Shown here: positions 8,374 through 17,897 of the stretch, piece after piece | Numbering within the stretch: the stretch's first letter is position 1 | Layout: the number at the start of each line of letters is the position of its first letter | Assembly: GCF_900626075.1 (NCBI RefSeq) | Contig: NZ_UYZY01000003.1 | Coordinates: forward strand, 310,001-374,000 | Reading direction: 5' to 3' | Source: Clostridium transplantifaecale | GTDB lineage: Bacteria > Bacillota > Clostridia > Lachnospirales > Lachnospiraceae | Length of the DNA stretch: 64,000 nucleotides | Notes under the pieces: model-generated | What the model saw: only the letters and a program-made list of their open reading frames with translations | What the model was told of the DNA's origin: nothing | The model's database searches: none | Translations under genes and position numbers: made by a program

Positions 8374-9690
8374 ATGGATGAGACACCGGTATGGAAGCAG
8401 TTAATCAGGCTGTCGGCCCCGGTTATGCTGGCATTGTTAATTCAATCGATTTATAACATCGTGGACAGTTATTTTGTTGCAAGGTATTCGGAGGAGGGGC
8501 TGACGGCCCTGTCTATTATATTTCCGATCCAGCTTTTGATGACGGCCCTGGCTACGGGCACGGGAGTGGGAATTAATATCCTGATTTCAAGGCTGGATGG
8601 GGAAGGTGAGACAAAGTCGCAGAAAAATATTATAGCGGCCGGATTCCTGTTGAGCGTATTGGGCGCTCTGCTTTTTATCTCCGCGGGAATGCCGGGGATC
8701 AGAATTTATTATCAGGTATCATCGGCACAGGCGCTTGTGAGGGAATACGGGATTCAGTATGCCCAGATTATATTTGCATTTTCACTGGGAATGTTTATCG
8801 AGGCGGCCGGAACAAAGGTATTGCAGGCCAGGAGTAATATGGTGCTGCCCATGTTCGCCCAGGTGGCGGGCGCGGCGGTGAATATCTTCCTGGATCCCAT
8901 CCTGATATTCGGTTATTTCGGCTTTCCTGTGATGGGGATCAGGGGAGCGGCTGTTGCAACCGTGCTCGGACAGTGGACAGCCATGGCGATCGTGATGGCC
9001 GGATTTCTCAGACGGTATCCCATACCCTTTGGGCGGGTGAATCTGCATTGCTGCACCAGAGTCCTGAGGGCGGGAGCGCCTTCCATTATCATGCAGTGTC
9101 TGTATACGGTTTACATAGTGGGACTGAACCTGATTCTGAAAATTTTTTCCGAGGATGCGGTTACTGTGCTTGGAATCTATTATAAACTTCAGACCTTCTT
9201 TTTTATCCCGCTTTTAGGACTTCAGCAAGTTATACTGCCTCTGATCAGTTTCAGTTACGGCGCGGGGAGAAAGGACCGGGTGGACAGTATCCTGCGTTGT
9301 TCTTTTGCACTCTCAGGAGTGATTATGATAGCCGCGGCCGCGTGCTTTATGGCCATGCCGGAATTTTTACTGCGTATTTTTTCATCCAGGCCGGAGATTC
9401 TGGAAATCGGCGTCACCGCCTTCAGAATCATAGCGCTGAGTTTTATCCCGTCGGCCTTCGGGCTGATTTTTGTGGTCTATTTCCAGGGGGTGGACAGGGG
9501 AAAAGAGAGTATCTTCCTCATTTTGCTGCGACAGGTTGCTCTGCTTGTACCTGTAGCCTGGGCGCTGCATTTTCTGGGGCTGAACCGAGTATGGTTCACA
9601 TTCCCCATCACGGAAGTGATCGTAGTGGCGGCATGTCTGATTTTCTATAAAAAACGGAAGCCGTTTAACGGCAGAACAGGAGAAATATGA
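8374..9690 (+). CDS. MATE family efflux transporter
   Basis: A 438-residue polytopic membrane transporter, about 12 helices. The MATE signature LIRLSAPVMLALLIQSIYNIVDSYFVARY opens the protein, with the matching second-half repeat near residue 240 (GAPSIIMQCLYTVYIVGLN). The start at 8374 has AGGAGA 8 bp upstream; the in-frame ATG at 8338 has none. The stop overlaps the next start by 4 bp (ATGA), so the following small protein is translationally coupled. It differs clearly from the MATE proteins at 697 and 29066. The substrate is unknown. Confidence 0.93.
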   Translation: MDETPVWKQLIRLSAPVMLALLIQSIYNIVDSYFVARYSEEGLTALSIIFPIQLLMTALATGTGVGINILISRLDGEGETKSQKNIIAAGFLLSVLGALLFISAGMPGIRIYYQVSSAQALVREYGIQYAQIIFAFSLGMFIEAAGTKVLQARSNMVLPMFAQVAGAAVNIFLDPILIFGYFGFPVMGIRGAAVATVLGQWTAMAIVMAGFLRRYPIPFGRVNLHCCTRVLRAGAPSIIMQCLYTVYIVGLNLILKIFSEDAVTVLGIYYKLQTFFFIPLLGLQQVILPLISFSYGAGRKDRVDSILRCSFALSGVIMIAAAACFMAMPEFLLRIFSSRPEILEIGVTAFRIIALSFIPSAFGLIFVVYFQGVDRGKESIFLILLRQVALLVPVAWALHFLGLNRVWFTFPITEVIVVAACLIFYKKRKPFNGRTGEI

Positions 9691-10277
9691 CGACAGAGTT
9701 TTTGCGGCAGCATATTTTTGATACTATAAAAGAATGGCAGATGAAAATCGGGAGCCGTGAGGAGAGTATCAGGCTCTATTATCCCGCAGCTTCCCTGATT
9801 AAGCTGCTGAGGTTTGAGGATGTGGCGGGAGACAAGAAGCCTGAGGGTGAAGCCGGACTTGGTGAACTTGACGGAGCGCTTCTGATTTTTGCTCAGGATG
9901 CCGAACCGTTGCTTGGAAAGATTCGGTTTTCAAGACAGGGGGAGCGGTACTGTATCGAGGTACCGGAAAAAGGATGCGCTTATATAGCCGATGCTGTTTC
10001 GGAACCGGAATTTCTGAAACGCTTTCTGTCCGTCATTACGGCGAAAGACAGTACACTGGAACAGATACGGGCGTGTTTCCGGGATTTTGCCGGAATGCAT
10101 GAGCTTGGATATACAGAAGAGGATAGAGAAGGGGAGGGAGTCGGCCATGTGTTTTATTTCAGCAGCGGGGTTCCGGAACCTTATATTTATTGCGTGGAGG
10201 AGGACGAATTCGGTCTGACTTACCACCGTTTTACCAGAGAGGACTACGAAGACCTTTCCGGAGAGGACACTCACTGA
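9687..10277 (+). CDS. DUF3877-like small cytosolic protein
   Basis: A 196-residue soluble acidic protein whose start overlaps the MATE stop by 4 bp. I do not recognise a catalytic motif. Its layout, an N-terminal helical segment (FLRQHIFDTIKEWQMKIG) with YYPAASLIKLL and a C-terminal mixed domain ending GVGHVFYFSSGVPEPYIYCVE, recalls the DUF3877 family of Lachnospiraceae; that assignment is tentative. The coupling to the exporter suggests a linked accessory or regulatory role, but nothing in the sequence shows what it is. Confidence 0.6.
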   Translation: MTTEFLRQHIFDTIKEWQMKIGSREESIRLYYPAASLIKLLRFEDVAGDKKPEGEAGLGELDGALLIFAQDAEPLLGKIRFSRQGERYCIEVPEKGCAYIADAVSEPEFLKRFLSVITAKDSTLEQIRACFRDFAGMHELGYTEEDREGEGVGHVFYFSSGVPEPYIYCVEEDEFGLTYHRFTREDYEDLSGEDTH

Positions 10278-10377
10278 GCTGTGAGGCAGGGGCAGTCCGG
10301 CAGGTAGTTGGATTCATACACATCTTTTAGGACAACAACATATTATGGCATTAGCAGTACAAACTGCTGACTAATAA

Positions 10378-11316
<939 letters not shown>

Positions 11317-11318
<2 letters not shown>

Positions 11319-11340
11319 CGCCAAGAGGCGTTCTTTTTTT
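11317..11340 (+). terminator. Rho-independent terminator near attL
   Basis: AACGCC-AAGA-GGCGTT followed by C and seven T residues. Confidence 0.8.
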
Positions 11341-11407
11341 GCTCTATTCCTCCCCTTACTCCTCATTCTTTCTTCATGAGTAAGATTTCACAGGGCTTTG
11401 TCAACAC

Positions 11408-11513
11408 CTCGAACTTGGCCCGAAGATTGACGTGTTGTTCCGACTATTGTATACTTGCTTTGAAATTAATACGTATGCTTTTAGCAGATAAGGCGTACTC
11501 AACAAATTAGAAT
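11408..11513 (+). repeat. Element module type A, copy 1 (promoter module)
   Basis: Begins with the recurring CTCGAACTTGGCCCGAAG motif and matches the module at 15202-15310 over about 100 bp. It contains the promoter TTGACG (11427) - 17 bp - TATACT (11450), followed by a degraded form of the inverted repeat that is perfect in copy 2. It ends just before the YdcF-like frame. Confidence 0.65.
11427..11455 (+). promoter_or_regulatory. Promoter of the YdcF-like gene
   Basis: TTGACG, 17-bp spacer, TATACT; the same two boxes with the same spacing recur at 15225-15253. Confidence 0.75.
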
Positions 11514-11529
11514 TTTTGGGGAGGACTTT

Positions 11530-12321
11530 ATGGATAAACAAGTTGCAGATAATATAAATATTCTGGGAAATTTTTGTGGAAAAAGAGATATTGGAGAATT
11601 AACAACAGCAGCCTTACAAAACAAATATGGGATAAGCCAAGTGGACATTATGGTTTTGTTTGGTGGTAGTATCCTTTGTGGGGGAGATATTCTTGCTCAG
11701 GCAATAAAAAACGGTATTGCAAAAAAATATGTTATTGTAGGCGGCTTTGGGCATACGACAGAGACCTTACGTTAAAAAGTGCATAAAGAATATCCGATGA
11801 TTATTACAAAAGACTTGTCTGAAGCTGAAGTTTTCAATAAATATCTGAAAACGGTCTATCATTTAGAAGCAGATTATTTAGAAACAAAATCAACAAACTG
11901 TGGAAATAATATTATCTACTTGCTGGAGCTGTTAAAACAGCATTCTATTCATTTTAAGAGCATCCTATTATGTCAGGACGCGACGATGCAGCATCGTATG
12001 GAAGCTGGACTTCGTAAATATATAGAAGAAGATGTAACGATTATCAATTATGCCGTTTACAAAGCTACAGTTATTACACAGGACGAAGAACTGGCGTTTT
12101 CAACAGATATATATGGTATGTGGGACGTAAATAAATATGTGGAATTATTGATGGGAGAAATTCCGAGACTTTCAGATAATAGTGATGGATATGGGCCAAA
12201 TGGAAAAAACTTCATCTGCCATATTGAGATACCTTATGAAGTAAGACAAGCATTTGAATATCTGAAAAATGCATACGGAGTGGCTATTAGAGAAGCTAAT
12301 CCACTCTATGCATCAAAATGA
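11530..12321 (+). pseudogene. YdcF/SanA-like (DUF218) protein, interrupted by a stop codon
   Basis: Codons 1-81 read NINILGNFCGKRDI and VDIMVLFGGSILCGGDILAQ, the start of YdcF-like DUF218 proteins. A TAA at 11773-11775 follows TTETLR, and the same frame resumes at once (KVHKEYPMIITKDLSEAEVF), continuing to 12321 with further family segments (SILLCQDATMQHRMEAGLRK). Only a single nonsense codon separates the two parts, so this is a recent pseudogene or an unusual readthrough case. The second part could start at the GTG at 11779 but has no ribosome site. Confidence 0.75.
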
Positions 12322-12407
12322 CAACTTCCAGTTTGTCGGACTAAAAATCTGAAGTTTTGCATTTCTTGTTTTCCAGGGATAGAATATAAAGAAAAAAGCC
12401 GGCTTTT

Positions 12408-12459
12408 TAGCGTGAAATTTTTAGGAGGTGCTTCCCCTTTAGATTTCACGCTATTTTTG
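12408..12459 (+). terminator. Terminator between the YdcF and MATE remnants
   Basis: TAGCGTGAAAT and ATTTCACGCTA form a perfect 11-bp stem followed by TTTTTG. The long loop contains TAGGAGGTG, which could be masked when the stem forms. Confidence 0.7.
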
Positions 12460-12487
12460 TTGGTAATGTCAGCAAAGAAGTATTTTT

Positions 12488-12748
12488 ATGAATACAAAAA
12501 ACAAAATGGCAACAATGCCCATTCGTCCACTACTATATACCATGGCTGTTCCACTGATGATGTCTTTACTGATTCAATCTTTGTATAACATTGTGGATAG
12601 TATGTTTGGTGCAAGATTATCTGAGGAGGCGTTAAATGATTCCAGCATTAAGGATCATCGCTGTTACATTTATGCTAGCAACGACAACCATTCTGAGTGG
12701 CTATTTTGCATCTGGCCTTGGAAATGGAACTCCTTTACAGCTTAGTTA
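12488..12748 (+). pseudogene. MATE transporter remnant with large internal deletion
   Basis: The N-terminus is typical MATE (MPIRPLLYTMAVPLMMSLLI, QSLYNIVDSMFGARLSEEAL). It jumps, with a frame change near 12640, to PALRIIAVTFMLATTTILSG then YFASGLGNG, which corresponds to a conserved segment far into the second half of MATE proteins. About 300 residues are missing. Weak MATE-like traces (QQLVCLELLVWLEFALSV) continue to about 12860 in another frame. It is not functional. Confidence 0.75.
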
Positions 12749-13284
12749 GAACCAAAAGTCTGTTGCGCACGTTTGTATTGGAAAATAAGGTAGAAAAAAT
12801 TGAATCCCATTCAGCAATTAGTATGCTTGGAATTACTTGTTTGGCTTGAATTTGCCTTGTCGGTAATAGATAAAGCAGAAACGCTCTTACTAGCTCCCGG
12901 CTATCGCGGAGTTTCTGATTGGGCTTTTAGACGAGCTGAACGATTCCCTCCGGCGGTTCATCACAAGCTGACAGGCCGGAGCTTTAGGCCAATTTGGCCC
13001 GAGGTTTGGCAGGGGTAGGGGCTGGCCCCAACAAGCGGGATTTTTCAGGTTTCGGCGGAGGCCGGAACATGGAAAATTCGCAAGTGTATAGACACTTGCA
13101 TCGCTTGCCGCTTAGCGGTAGACTGATAGACGCATAATAGTAAGTACATATCATCAGTTTTGGTATTTAACTAATAAGCAAATTTTTTACTTATTAAGTT
13201 AGCTACGGCGTTATTGTACACCTTTACAAGATTTGCTATGATTATTATACAAACCTTTATCTATAATTATTTAGGAGACTGTCA
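12749..13284. other. Gene-free interval with decayed MATE sequence and repeat module
   Basis: Holds the degraded MATE tail, a short unrelated stretch (12890-12980) and module type B (12982-13118). After the module come AT-rich sequence and the leader of the HTH-TPR gene. No intact gene was found. Confidence 0.6.
12982..13118 (+). repeat. Element module type B, copy 1
   Basis: About 137 bp, closely similar to 15942-16079. It starts with the GGCCAATTTGGCCCGAGG motif, runs through GGCTGGCCCCAAC and TTTCGGCGGAGGCCGGAAC, and contains the hairpin GCAAGTGT-ATAG-ACACTTGC (13080-13099). The copy at 16041-16060 has ACAAATGT-ATAG-ACATTTGT, so both arms changed together at two pairs. Confidence 0.8.
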
Positions 13285-14358
13285 ATGAAAATAAATCAGA
13301 TTATACGAGAAAAGCGCAAACAACAAGGTTTAACGCAAGAGCAGATAGCTGAATATTTAGGCGTGTCTACTCCATCTGTAAGCAAGTGGGAAAAGGGGAA
13401 TACATTCCCGGATATAACAATTTTACCAGCATTAGCAAGGCTGCTGAAAACAGATCTAAATACGTTATTATCTTTTAAGGAGGATTTAACGGAGATTGAA
13501 ATTCAGCACATATCCGTTGAAATATATGAACTGATTAAGGAACAAGGATTCGATATCGCGTTTCAAACTGCCATGCAAAAAATTGCTGAATACCCGACTT
13601 GTGAACGATTGATTTACACGGTTGCATTTGACCTAAAAAACGCTTTGGAGCTATTTGCAATAGAAGGCAAAGGGACTTATCAAGAAGATCTTAAAAAGCT
13701 CTTTGAGCGGCTTATCAAAAGCGAAAATTCTATGATTAGTAATCAAGCTATTTCTATATTAATTGAAAGTCATTTGGAATGTGGAGAATATCAACGTGCA
13801 GAAGATTTAATTAAGCAACTTCCAGATTCCGCTCTTGACCAAAAGAGAATGTTGGCGAGGTTTTATATGGAACTTGAACAATACGAGGATGCCTCAAAGA
13901 TTTACGAGACAAAACTTGTGGAAACCGTAGCTGAAATGCAGGCTATTTTAATGGGTATGACAAGGGTAGCAATCCGTGATAAAAGATTTGACGACGCGCA
14001 ATACTATGCTGATAAATATGAAATCTTAACGAAAGATTTTGAGATTATGGACTGTATCTCACACGCAGCCCATCTTGAACTTGCTATCAGTATGAATAAT
14101 GCACAAGAGTGTCTTTCAATCTATAAAGAAGCACTCAATATCATACAAAAAAAATGGGATATAAACCAATCTCCATTGTATAAGCACCTTGAATTATCAG
14201 AAACACAAATTAAAAATTATAATACTGATTTGTTACCTGCAGTTATAACAGAAATGGAAACAGAAAAAGAGCTTTCGTTTTTGCGGGATACACCAGAATA
14301 TAAAAGTCTATTGGCAGAATATAAAATGAGGTTTTACGCGAACAGAAATAAACATTAA
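13285..14358 (+). CDS. XRE-type helix-turn-helix protein with TPR-like tail
   Basis: A 357-residue regulator. Residues 5-60 are an HTH_3 domain (REKRKQQGLTQEQIAEYLGV, STPSVSKWEKGNTFPD), and the rest is helical with TPR-like repeats (ECGEYQRAEDLIKQL, ELEQYEDASKIYETKL, AQECLSIYKEALNII). This plan is common in Firmicutes for regulators that sense a peptide or partner. GGAG lies about 8 bp before the ATG. It is AT-rich like the rest of the element cargo. No target is obvious; the M23 gene lies 50 bp downstream and could be cotranscribed. Confidence 0.88.
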   Translation: MKINQIIREKRKQQGLTQEQIAEYLGVSTPSVSKWEKGNTFPDITILPALARLLKTDLNTLLSFKEDLTEIEIQHISVEIYELIKEQGFDIAFQTAMQKIAEYPTCERLIYTVAFDLKNALELFAIEGKGTYQEDLKKLFERLIKSENSMISNQAISILIESHLECGEYQRAEDLIKQLPDSALDQKRMLARFYMELEQYEDASKIYETKLVETVAEMQAILMGMTRVAIRDKRFDDAQYYADKYEILTKDFEIMDCISHAAHLELAISMNNAQECLSIYKEALNIIQKKWDINQSPLYKHLELSETQIKNYNTDLLPAVITEMETEKELSFLRDTPEYKSLLAEYKMRFYANRNKH

Positions 14359-14407
14359 AAAATCCTGCCTATTAGACGGGAGAGGCAGAATAGGAGATAT
14401 CTACTTG

Positions 14408-15163
14408 ATGAAAAGTGCCAAGATGATACAAGCATTAAAACAGGTTCAAGGACTCCTTGTATTGAAATATAAATATCAAGGAAATTTTCCTAATATTGAA
14501 AATTACCATTCACAAATAAAATATTCATTACCATTTAGCGGAAAATGGTTTGTCGCAAGTGGTGGTGTTACGAAAAAAACTTCTCACTCGTGGGAAATTC
14601 CTACACAAAGATATGCTTATGATTTTATTATATTAGACAAAATTGGAAATAGCTTTCGTGGAGAAGAAACAGAAGTGGAATCATTTTATTGTTACGGTAA
14701 AGATATTTTAGCCCCGGCAGATGGCATTATTGTAGAAGTTTACGCCGGAAATCCGAACAGCAATATTACGAAGGATAGAACTGTTTCATGTACTGCCTGT
14801 GATATACGAGGCAACTATATCTTGATTTGTCATTCAAATAATGAATATTCATTATTAGCTCATCTTAAACCGAATAGCATAATTGTATCGGTCGGACAAT
14901 CTGTAAAAACCGGAGAGAAAATTGCTGAATGTGGAAATTCTGGCAATACAACAGAACCTCATCTTCACTTTCAAATACAGTTGGGAAGGAGCTTCTATTC
15001 TTCTCCAGGTTTGCCCATAAAATTTGAAAACATAATAGTTGAAGATACTCCAAATTATATAAACTTTGATGATAGTCACTTGAATAAACAAGATACAAGT
15101 TTTTATCCGCCGTATATAGAAGTCGGACAAACAGTTGGTAATATAAATTGTAATCCTAAATAA
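14408..15163 (+). CDS. M23 family metallopeptidase-like protein
   Basis: A 251-residue protein with a LytM/M23 fold. Candidate zinc ligands are TSHSWEIPTQRYAYDF (His and Asp) and the HLH of TEPHLHFQIQLG, with LLAHLKPNSI before it. GKDILAPADGIIVEVY and VGQSVKTGEKIAECGNSGNT are standard M23 segments. The family cuts peptidoglycan cross-links, but no signal peptide or membrane helix is seen, so it may be intracellular or a degenerate member. ATG 14408 is chosen over the adjacent TTG at 14405; AGGAG lies 11 bp upstream. Confidence 0.85.
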   Translation: MKSAKMIQALKQVQGLLVLKYKYQGNFPNIENYHSQIKYSLPFSGKWFVASGGVTKKTSHSWEIPTQRYAYDFIILDKIGNSFRGEETEVESFYCYGKDILAPADGIIVEVYAGNPNSNITKDRTVSCTACDIRGNYILICHSNNEYSLLAHLKPNSIIVSVGQSVKTGEKIAECGNSGNTTEPHLHFQIQLGRSFYSSPGLPIKFENIIVEDTPNYINFDDSHLNKQDTSFYPPYIEVGQTVGNINCNPK

Positions 15164-15201
15164 TACTATAAAATTTAGTTTATTGTGCTGCCGATATAGC
15201 A

Positions 15202-15310
15202 CTTCGAGCCAAGTTGGCCGAAGTTTGACGGATTGTTCTGGCTATTGTATACTTGATTTAAAACTAATAGGTACGTCTTTGGCGGAGAAGACGTACCTAT
15301 TAGATTATAA
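15202..15310 (+). repeat. Element module type A, copy 2 (promoter plus perfect hairpin)
   Basis: Matches 11408-11513. It starts with CTTCGAGCCAAGTTGGCCGAAG and contains TTGACG-N17-TATACT at 15225-15253. A perfect 16-bp inverted repeat follows (15264-15279 with 15288-15303, arm CTAATAGGTACGTCTT, loop TGGCGGAG), with no T tract, so it is more likely an mRNA leader hairpin or operator than a terminator. Confidence 0.7.
15225..15253 (+). promoter_or_regulatory. Promoter of the GNAT gene
   Basis: TTGACG, 17-bp spacer, TATACT, identical in boxes and spacing to the promoter at 11427-11455. Confidence 0.75.
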
Positions 15311-15328
15311 ATTGTTGAGGTATGTGAC

Positions 15329-15838
15329 ATGCTTGAAACGAAAGACCTGATCCTTGATAAAGCTGAATTTCCTGATTGGAAAGGAATGTATAAAAATGTC
15401 TGGTGTCATTCTGAGTGTGCGAAATATATGGCATGGCAGGTCACCCAAAATGAAGAAGATGCAAAAATAAGAATCCAAAGAACCATAGAATTTCAAAAAA
15501 CACATGATACATATGTAGTCTATGAAAAAGCAACAGGAGAAGCGATTGGATTTGCTGGTGTCGAAAAGTTGACAACTGATGTATTTATGGAGACAGGAAT
15601 ATGTCTTGGTATCGATTATCAGAGAAAAGGTTACGGTACACAAATACTTAAATGTCTGATTAAATACTGTAAAGAGCAGTTTCACGCAAAAGAATTTATT
15701 TATTCAACAAGAGAAAACAATGAGGCTTCTAAAAGATTAGCTTTTTCTTTGGGGTTTGGACTCAAGATTTCAGAAGAAAAAACAGATGAAAGAAGTGGGC
15801 AGGCCTACATATTACAAAGGTACAGTTTAACACTATAG
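15329..15838 (+). CDS. GNAT family N-acetyltransferase (RimL-like)
   Basis: A 169-residue acetyl-CoA-dependent transferase of the RimJ/RimL (Acetyltransf_3) type. It starts MLETKDLILDKAEFPDWKGM. The acetyl-CoA pyrophosphate loop is QRKGYGTQIL, followed by the helix LKCLIKYCKEQF, and ENNEASKRLAFSLGF is the usual motif B segment. The acceptor could be a small molecule such as an antibiotic, or a protein N-terminus; sequence does not say. It lies directly behind a promoter module and stands alone as an element cargo cassette. Confidence 0.88.
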   Translation: MLETKDLILDKAEFPDWKGMYKNVWCHSECAKYMAWQVTQNEEDAKIRIQRTIEFQKTHDTYVVYEKATGEAIGFAGVEKLTTDVFMETGICLGIDYQRKGYGTQILKCLIKYCKEQFHAKEFIYSTRENNEASKRLAFSLGFGLKISEEKTDERSGQAYILQRYSLTL

Positions 15839-15941
15839 TAGGTGCTTGGGGACTGATTTATAGCGCCTTATTGGTAAATGCGTACTAGAAATATTCTTAT
15901 TTAGAGAGGAAAAAGCGCTTTGGCTTTTTCCTCTTCTATGG

Positions 15942-16079
15942 ACTTCGGGCCAAGTTGGCCCGAGGTTTGGCAGGGTTAGAGGCTGGCCCCAACATGCGTG
16001 ATTTTTCAGGTTTCGGCGGAGGCCGGAACTTGAAAAATTCACAAATGTATAGACATTTGTATCGCTTGCCATTTAGCGG
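15942..16079 (+). repeat. Element module type B, copy 2
   Basis: Paired with 12982-13118. It begins CTTCGGGCCAAGTTGGCCCG, then GGTTTGGCAGGG, GGCTGGCCCCAAC and TTTCGGCGGAGGCCGGAAC, and carries the hairpin at 16041-16060. It ends CTTGCCATTTAGCGG. Confidence 0.8.
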
Positions 16080-16214
16080 GCAGGCTAAAATCACGCAAAA
16101 TTGTTCAGTCAGATTAAACCTTGGCAATGTGCTATAATACATAAAATTGGGCAAGAATTTGCAAGAAAGCTTTTCTGCGGTTTGTTATAATGGAACCAGA
16201 ATAGGAGTACTTCA

Positions 16215-17009
16215 ATGAAAAGTTATGGAAATATTTATTTGGATAAAGAGCTTAATATTGAGGCTTTTGAGGTTAAGGGTTATGCTGATGTATTCCCTAC
16301 TCATTCGCATGAATACTATGAGTTTGGGTATCTCATATCTGAGGGGGTACGCGATGTTGTCTACATGGGAAATAACTTCCCTTTTAGTAAGGGTGAAATG
16401 GTTATGTTTAATCCCAATGAGTTTCATGGTTGCAGGGGGGAGTCCGACATGGATTTTTTGAGCATACATATTCCCTTGCCAGTGATACAAAAGGTTTTTG
16501 AAAAGGAAATATACCCGCTATTCTCTCCTTGTATCGCAACTGATAGTGCTGTAATCGGCCATTTTCTTAATCTGCATAGGTTAATTAAAGAGAGAGGGCC
16601 ATTGTTTGAACGAGAGGAAAAATTATACTTCTTTCTTGATGTGATAATACACCGGTACAGTTCGGCAGATTTGTACACAATGATTGGTGGTAATGAACAC
16701 AAAATAGAACAGATATGTGATTATTTAGACGCTAACTATGCTAAAAACTTGTGTCTTGATGATTTGAGCAGACTATTTGGCTACAGTAAATTTTATATAT
16801 TACGAGAGTTCACAAAATACCGTAGCATTTCTCCATATAGCTACCTTGAAAATGTACGGATTAATAAAGCCAAAAAGCTGCTTGAGGCTGGAGTATCATT
16901 AGCTGATATAGCATTTGAAACAGGGTTTAGTCACCAAAGCCATTTTACAAATGCGTTTAAGAAGTATATGGGCATAACTCCTAAACAATATGCAACGACA
17001 TACAAGTGA
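16215..17009 (+). CDS. AraC family regulator with cupin N-terminus
   Basis: A 264-residue regulator. Residues 1-150 form an AraC-type cupin ligand domain (HSHEYYEFGYLISEG, FSKGEMVMFNPNEFHGC). The C-terminal 100 residues hold two helix-turn-helix units (LCLDDLSRLFGYSKFYILRE and VSLADIAFETGFSHQSHFTN) and the family signature ending FKKYMGITPKQY. It may activate the gene 68 bp downstream (17078). AGGAG lies 8 bp upstream of the ATG. Confidence 0.9.
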   Translation: MKSYGNIYLDKELNIEAFEVKGYADVFPTHSHEYYEFGYLISEGVRDVVYMGNNFPFSKGEMVMFNPNEFHGCRGESDMDFLSIHIPLPVIQKVFEKEIYPLFSPCIATDSAVIGHFLNLHRLIKERGPLFEREEKLYFFLDVIIHRYSSADLYTMIGGNEHKIEQICDYLDANYAKNLCLDDLSRLFGYSKFYILREFTKYRSISPYSYLENVRINKAKKLLEAGVSLADIAFETGFSHQSHFTNAFKKYMGITPKQYATTYK

Positions 17010-17077
17010 CTTCGGCCAACCTGGCATGAAGTACTTAGAATTTGTAATAGAACTTATTTATACTGGAGGAATTACCA

Positions 17078-17539
17078 ATGCAGGATTTTTTTGAAGCATT
17101 AGCAAGTGAAAGTAAAAACACAGCTTTACCAGAAGAGTTCAATTATTTTGGAAAACTGATCGGTAGTTGGGCAATAGACTATATTGAGAGTAGCAATTCC
17201 CTTGCAATTAAGGGCGAATGGCATTTTTCATGGGTTCTTGAAGGAATGGCTATTCAGGATGTTATTATTCTGTCTGATTATGAATATGGGTCATCACTGC
17301 GTATCTATAATCCCGGCACACACGCATGGGATGTAGTTTATGGTTATATCGGGAAAATAATACGGCTTGAAGCGAAAAAACAAGATAACATGATAGTGCT
17401 TACCTACATCAACGATGAAAGAAGAAAGTGGATTTTTACTAAGATTGAGGAGAAGTGTTTTCATTGGAAGAATGTTACTGTACAAGATAATAGTGAATGG
17501 TATATAAACGCAGAAATATTTGCCAAACGTATCAAGTAA
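17078..17539 (+). CDS. Small beta-rich protein, function unknown
   Basis: A 153-residue protein with no signal peptide or membrane segment. Predicted strands dominate: IGSWAIDYIESSNSLAIKG, EWHFSWVLEGMAIQDVI and WIFTKIEEKCFHWKNVTV. The repeated G-x-W pattern and length fit small lipocalin-like or DUF1579-like barrels, but I cannot name a family with certainty. It lies downstream of the AraC gene in the same direction and may be its target. GGAGG is well placed 9 bp before the ATG. Confidence 0.65.
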   Translation: MQDFFEALASESKNTALPEEFNYFGKLIGSWAIDYIESSNSLAIKGEWHFSWVLEGMAIQDVIILSDYEYGSSLRIYNPGTHAWDVVYGYIGKIIRLEAKKQDNMIVLTYINDERRKWIFTKIEEKCFHWKNVTVQDNSEWYINAEIFAKRIK

Positions 17540-17564
17540 CCATAGACTTTAACGAGGTGAGAAA

Positions 17565-17897
17565 ATGATAACAGGATATTACTGCACAAATATTTTTTCT
17601 AGGCAAGCGAAAGAACTTATAGCTTTTTATACCGAGGTATTAGGAATACCCTTTATTAAGACAGATATGGACGAATGAAAGGGGGGTTATCTTGGCTTTA
17701 CAGAAAAAGCTCCCACTCTTTGTATATGGGATTGTAAAATATTCGACGCACAACCTAGGGCACATCAATCATTTGTTTTTCAGTTTGTCGAACCGGTTTG
17801 CTGCGCCTCATTGGAAAAGGGTATGATAAAGTCGCCCTTTTTAGAGGACACGGAGGTTCAAGGAGAGGAGCATCGTGAAGTTCTTTATTCGATCTAA
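17565..17897 (+). pseudogene. VOC/glyoxalase-like protein with in-frame stop
   Basis: The frame starts GYYCTNIFSRQAKELIAFYT then EVLGIPFIKTDMDE, a typical VOC-fold beginning. A TGA at 17676-17678 interrupts it. The same frame continues KGGYLGFTEKAPTLCIWDCK and SFVFQFVE, also VOC-like, to the TAA at 17895. The C-terminus diverges and lacks the usual metal-ligand Glu motif. It is therefore a decayed gene with at least one nonsense mutation. Confidence 0.65.

Noticed and set aside
12800..13018. 72-codon frame downstream of the MATE remnant
   Set aside because: It combines decayed MATE sequence with the repeat module; no ribosome site or continuous family match.
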